Shown here: positions 63,052-64,000 of the stretch, one piece after another
How positions within the stretch are numbered: position 1 is the stretch's first letter
Layout of the letters: each line of letters begins with the position of its first letter
Source: Crystallibacter degradans
Lineage (GTDB): Bacteria > Actinomycetota > Actinomycetes > Actinomycetales > Micrococcaceae
Reading direction: 5' to 3'
Assembly (NCBI RefSeq): GCF_012952295.1
Contig: NZ_JABBCH010000007.1
Coordinates: 147,335 to 211,334 of the forward strand
DNA length: 64,000 bases
Position numbers and translations under genes: made by a program
Notes under the pieces: generated by a model
What the model saw: the letters and a program-made list of their open reading frames with translations, nothing else
Database searches by the model: none
Told to the model about the DNA's origin: nothing

Positions 63052-64000
63052 ATGGTCAAAAACTTCACCCAGCATGACCCGTCCCGCAGCATCCAGGCGC
63101 CGCGCGGCACCGAGTTGACGGCCAAGAGCTGGCAGACCGAAGCGCCGCTGCGGATGCTGATGAACAACCTGGATCCCGAGGTCGCCGAGCGCCCCGAGGA
63201 CCTGGTGGTCTACGGCGGCACCGGCCGCGCGGCCCGCAGCTGGGAAGCCTACGATGCGATTGTGCGCACCCTGGCCACCCTGGAGAAGGACGAGACCCTG
63301 CTGGTCCAGTCCGGCAAGCCGGTGGGCGTCTTCCGCACCAATGAATGGGCGCCGCGGGTGCTGATCGCCAACTCGAACCTGGTGGGGGACTGGGCCAACT
63401 GGCCGGAGTTCCGCCGGCTCGAGGCCGAAGGCCTGATGATGTACGGCCAGATGACCGCCGGTTCCTGGATCTACATCGGTACCCAGGGCATCCTGCAGGG
63501 CACCTACGAAACCTTCGCCGCCATCGCCGACAAGCGCTTCAACGGCACCCTGGCCGGAACGCTGACGCTCACCGGCGGCTGCGGCGGCATGGGCGGCGCC
63601 CAGCCGCTGGCCGTCACCCTTAATGGCGGAGCGTGCCTGATTGTCGACGTCGACGAGACGCGCCTTCGCCGCCGTGCCGGCAAACGCTACCTGGACGAGG
63701 TGGAGACGGATCTTGACGCCGCGTTGGCCAAGGTCATGCGCGCCAAGGAGGAGAAGCGTCCGCTGTCCGTGGGCTACGTGGGCAATGCCGCCGCGGTGTT
63801 CCCGGAGATCCTGCGCCGGCACCAGGCCGGCGAGATCAGCGTGGACATCGTCACCGACCAGACCTCCGCCCACGACCCGCTGAGCTACCTGCCGCTGGAG
63901 TACTCGGTGGAGCAGTGGGACGCCGAGGCCAAGGCCGACCCCGTGGGCTTCACCAAGAAGGCACAGGAGTCGATGGCCCGCCACGTGCAGGCGATGGTCG
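63052..64000 (+). CDS. hutU: urocanate hydratase (5' part, runs off the window)
   Basis: 316 codons visible. ATG after AGAAGGAACG. Urocanase motifs: [79 protein letters not shown] and [20 protein letters not shown] (NAD-binding). It adds water to urocanate to give imidazolonepropionate, the second step of histidine breakdown. The catalytic C-terminal third is outside the window. The regulator and operator directly upstream support IclR control. Confidence 0.95.
   Translation, partial: MVKNFTQHDPSRSIQAPRGTELTAKSWQTEAPLRMLMNNLDPEVAERPEDLVVYGGTGRAARSWEAYDAIVRTLATLEKDETLLVQSGKPVGVFRTNEWAPRVLIANSNLVGDWANWPEFRRLEAEGLMMYGQMTAGSWIYIGTQGILQGTYETFAAIADKRFNGTLAGTLTLTGGCGGMGGAQPLAVTLNGGACLIVDVDETRLRRRAGKRYLDEVETDLDAALAKVMRAKEEKRPLSVGYVGNAAAVFPEILRRHQAGEISVDIVTDQTSAHDPLSYLPLEYSVEQWDAEAKADPVGFTKKAQESMARHVQAMV

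Overview
The window is high-GC actinobacterial chromosome, most likely Arthrobacter or a close Micrococcaceae relative. The support is the gene neighbourhoods (histidine phosphatase/DUF3090/SCO1664-family trio, IclR- and PucR-type regulators, high-GC codon use with GTG and TTG starts). No rRNA, tRNA or CRISPR array was seen.

Layout. 1-5.5 kb: 3' part of a secreted gamma-glutamyltransferase, the conserved actinobacterial trio, a decayed AAA ATPase remnant and a DUF418-like membrane protein. 5.5-10.1 kb: benzoylformate-decarboxylase-like ThDP enzyme and a fumarate-reductase-type flavoprotein, divergent from a LysR regulator. 10.2-17.2 kb: purine salvage and oxidation operon (guanine-deaminase-like enzyme, NCS2 purine permease, XdhC, FAD subunit, and a fused 2Fe-2S/molybdopterin xanthine dehydrogenase). 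17.4-30.7 kb: an IclR-controlled allantoin/glyoxylate block (malic enzyme, malate synthase, DUF6986 aldolase, ureidoglycine aminohydrolase, hydroxypyruvate isomerase, tartronate semialdehyde reductase, glyoxylate carboligase, glycerate kinase, allantoinase). Together these two blocks can take purines to ureides and glyoxylate, and then to glycerate or malate/pyruvate. Repeated TTCCA-N5-TGGAA dyads mark the probable IclR operators.

30.7-44.5 kb: a thiol peroxidase, then a lysine-catabolic locus (PucR regulator, APC permease, lysine 2-monooxygenase DavB, and a 5-aminovaleramidase-like nitrilase DavA). A compact four-gene operon of lower GC separates davB, permease and pucR from davA. It encodes an RloC-like AAA ATPase with a zinc hook, an OGG-fold glycosylase-like protein, a NERD-domain protein, and a protein with four treble-clef zinc ribbons fused to a Vsr-like nuclease. 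Near-identical short direct repeats bracket it. This is the best candidate for an undescribed, probably anti-phage, mobile system.

44.5-57.9 kb: lipoprotein, MFS exporter, large multicopper oxidase, S1C protease, a heterodimeric ABC exporter pair, and an Nramp-like transporter without the canonical metal-ligand motifs, next to a DapA-like aldolase and a LacI regulator. 58-64 kb: arginine-type decarboxylase, a permease remnant with an internal deletion, frameshifted hutG, an IclR regulator with matching operators, and the start of hutU (histidine utilisation).
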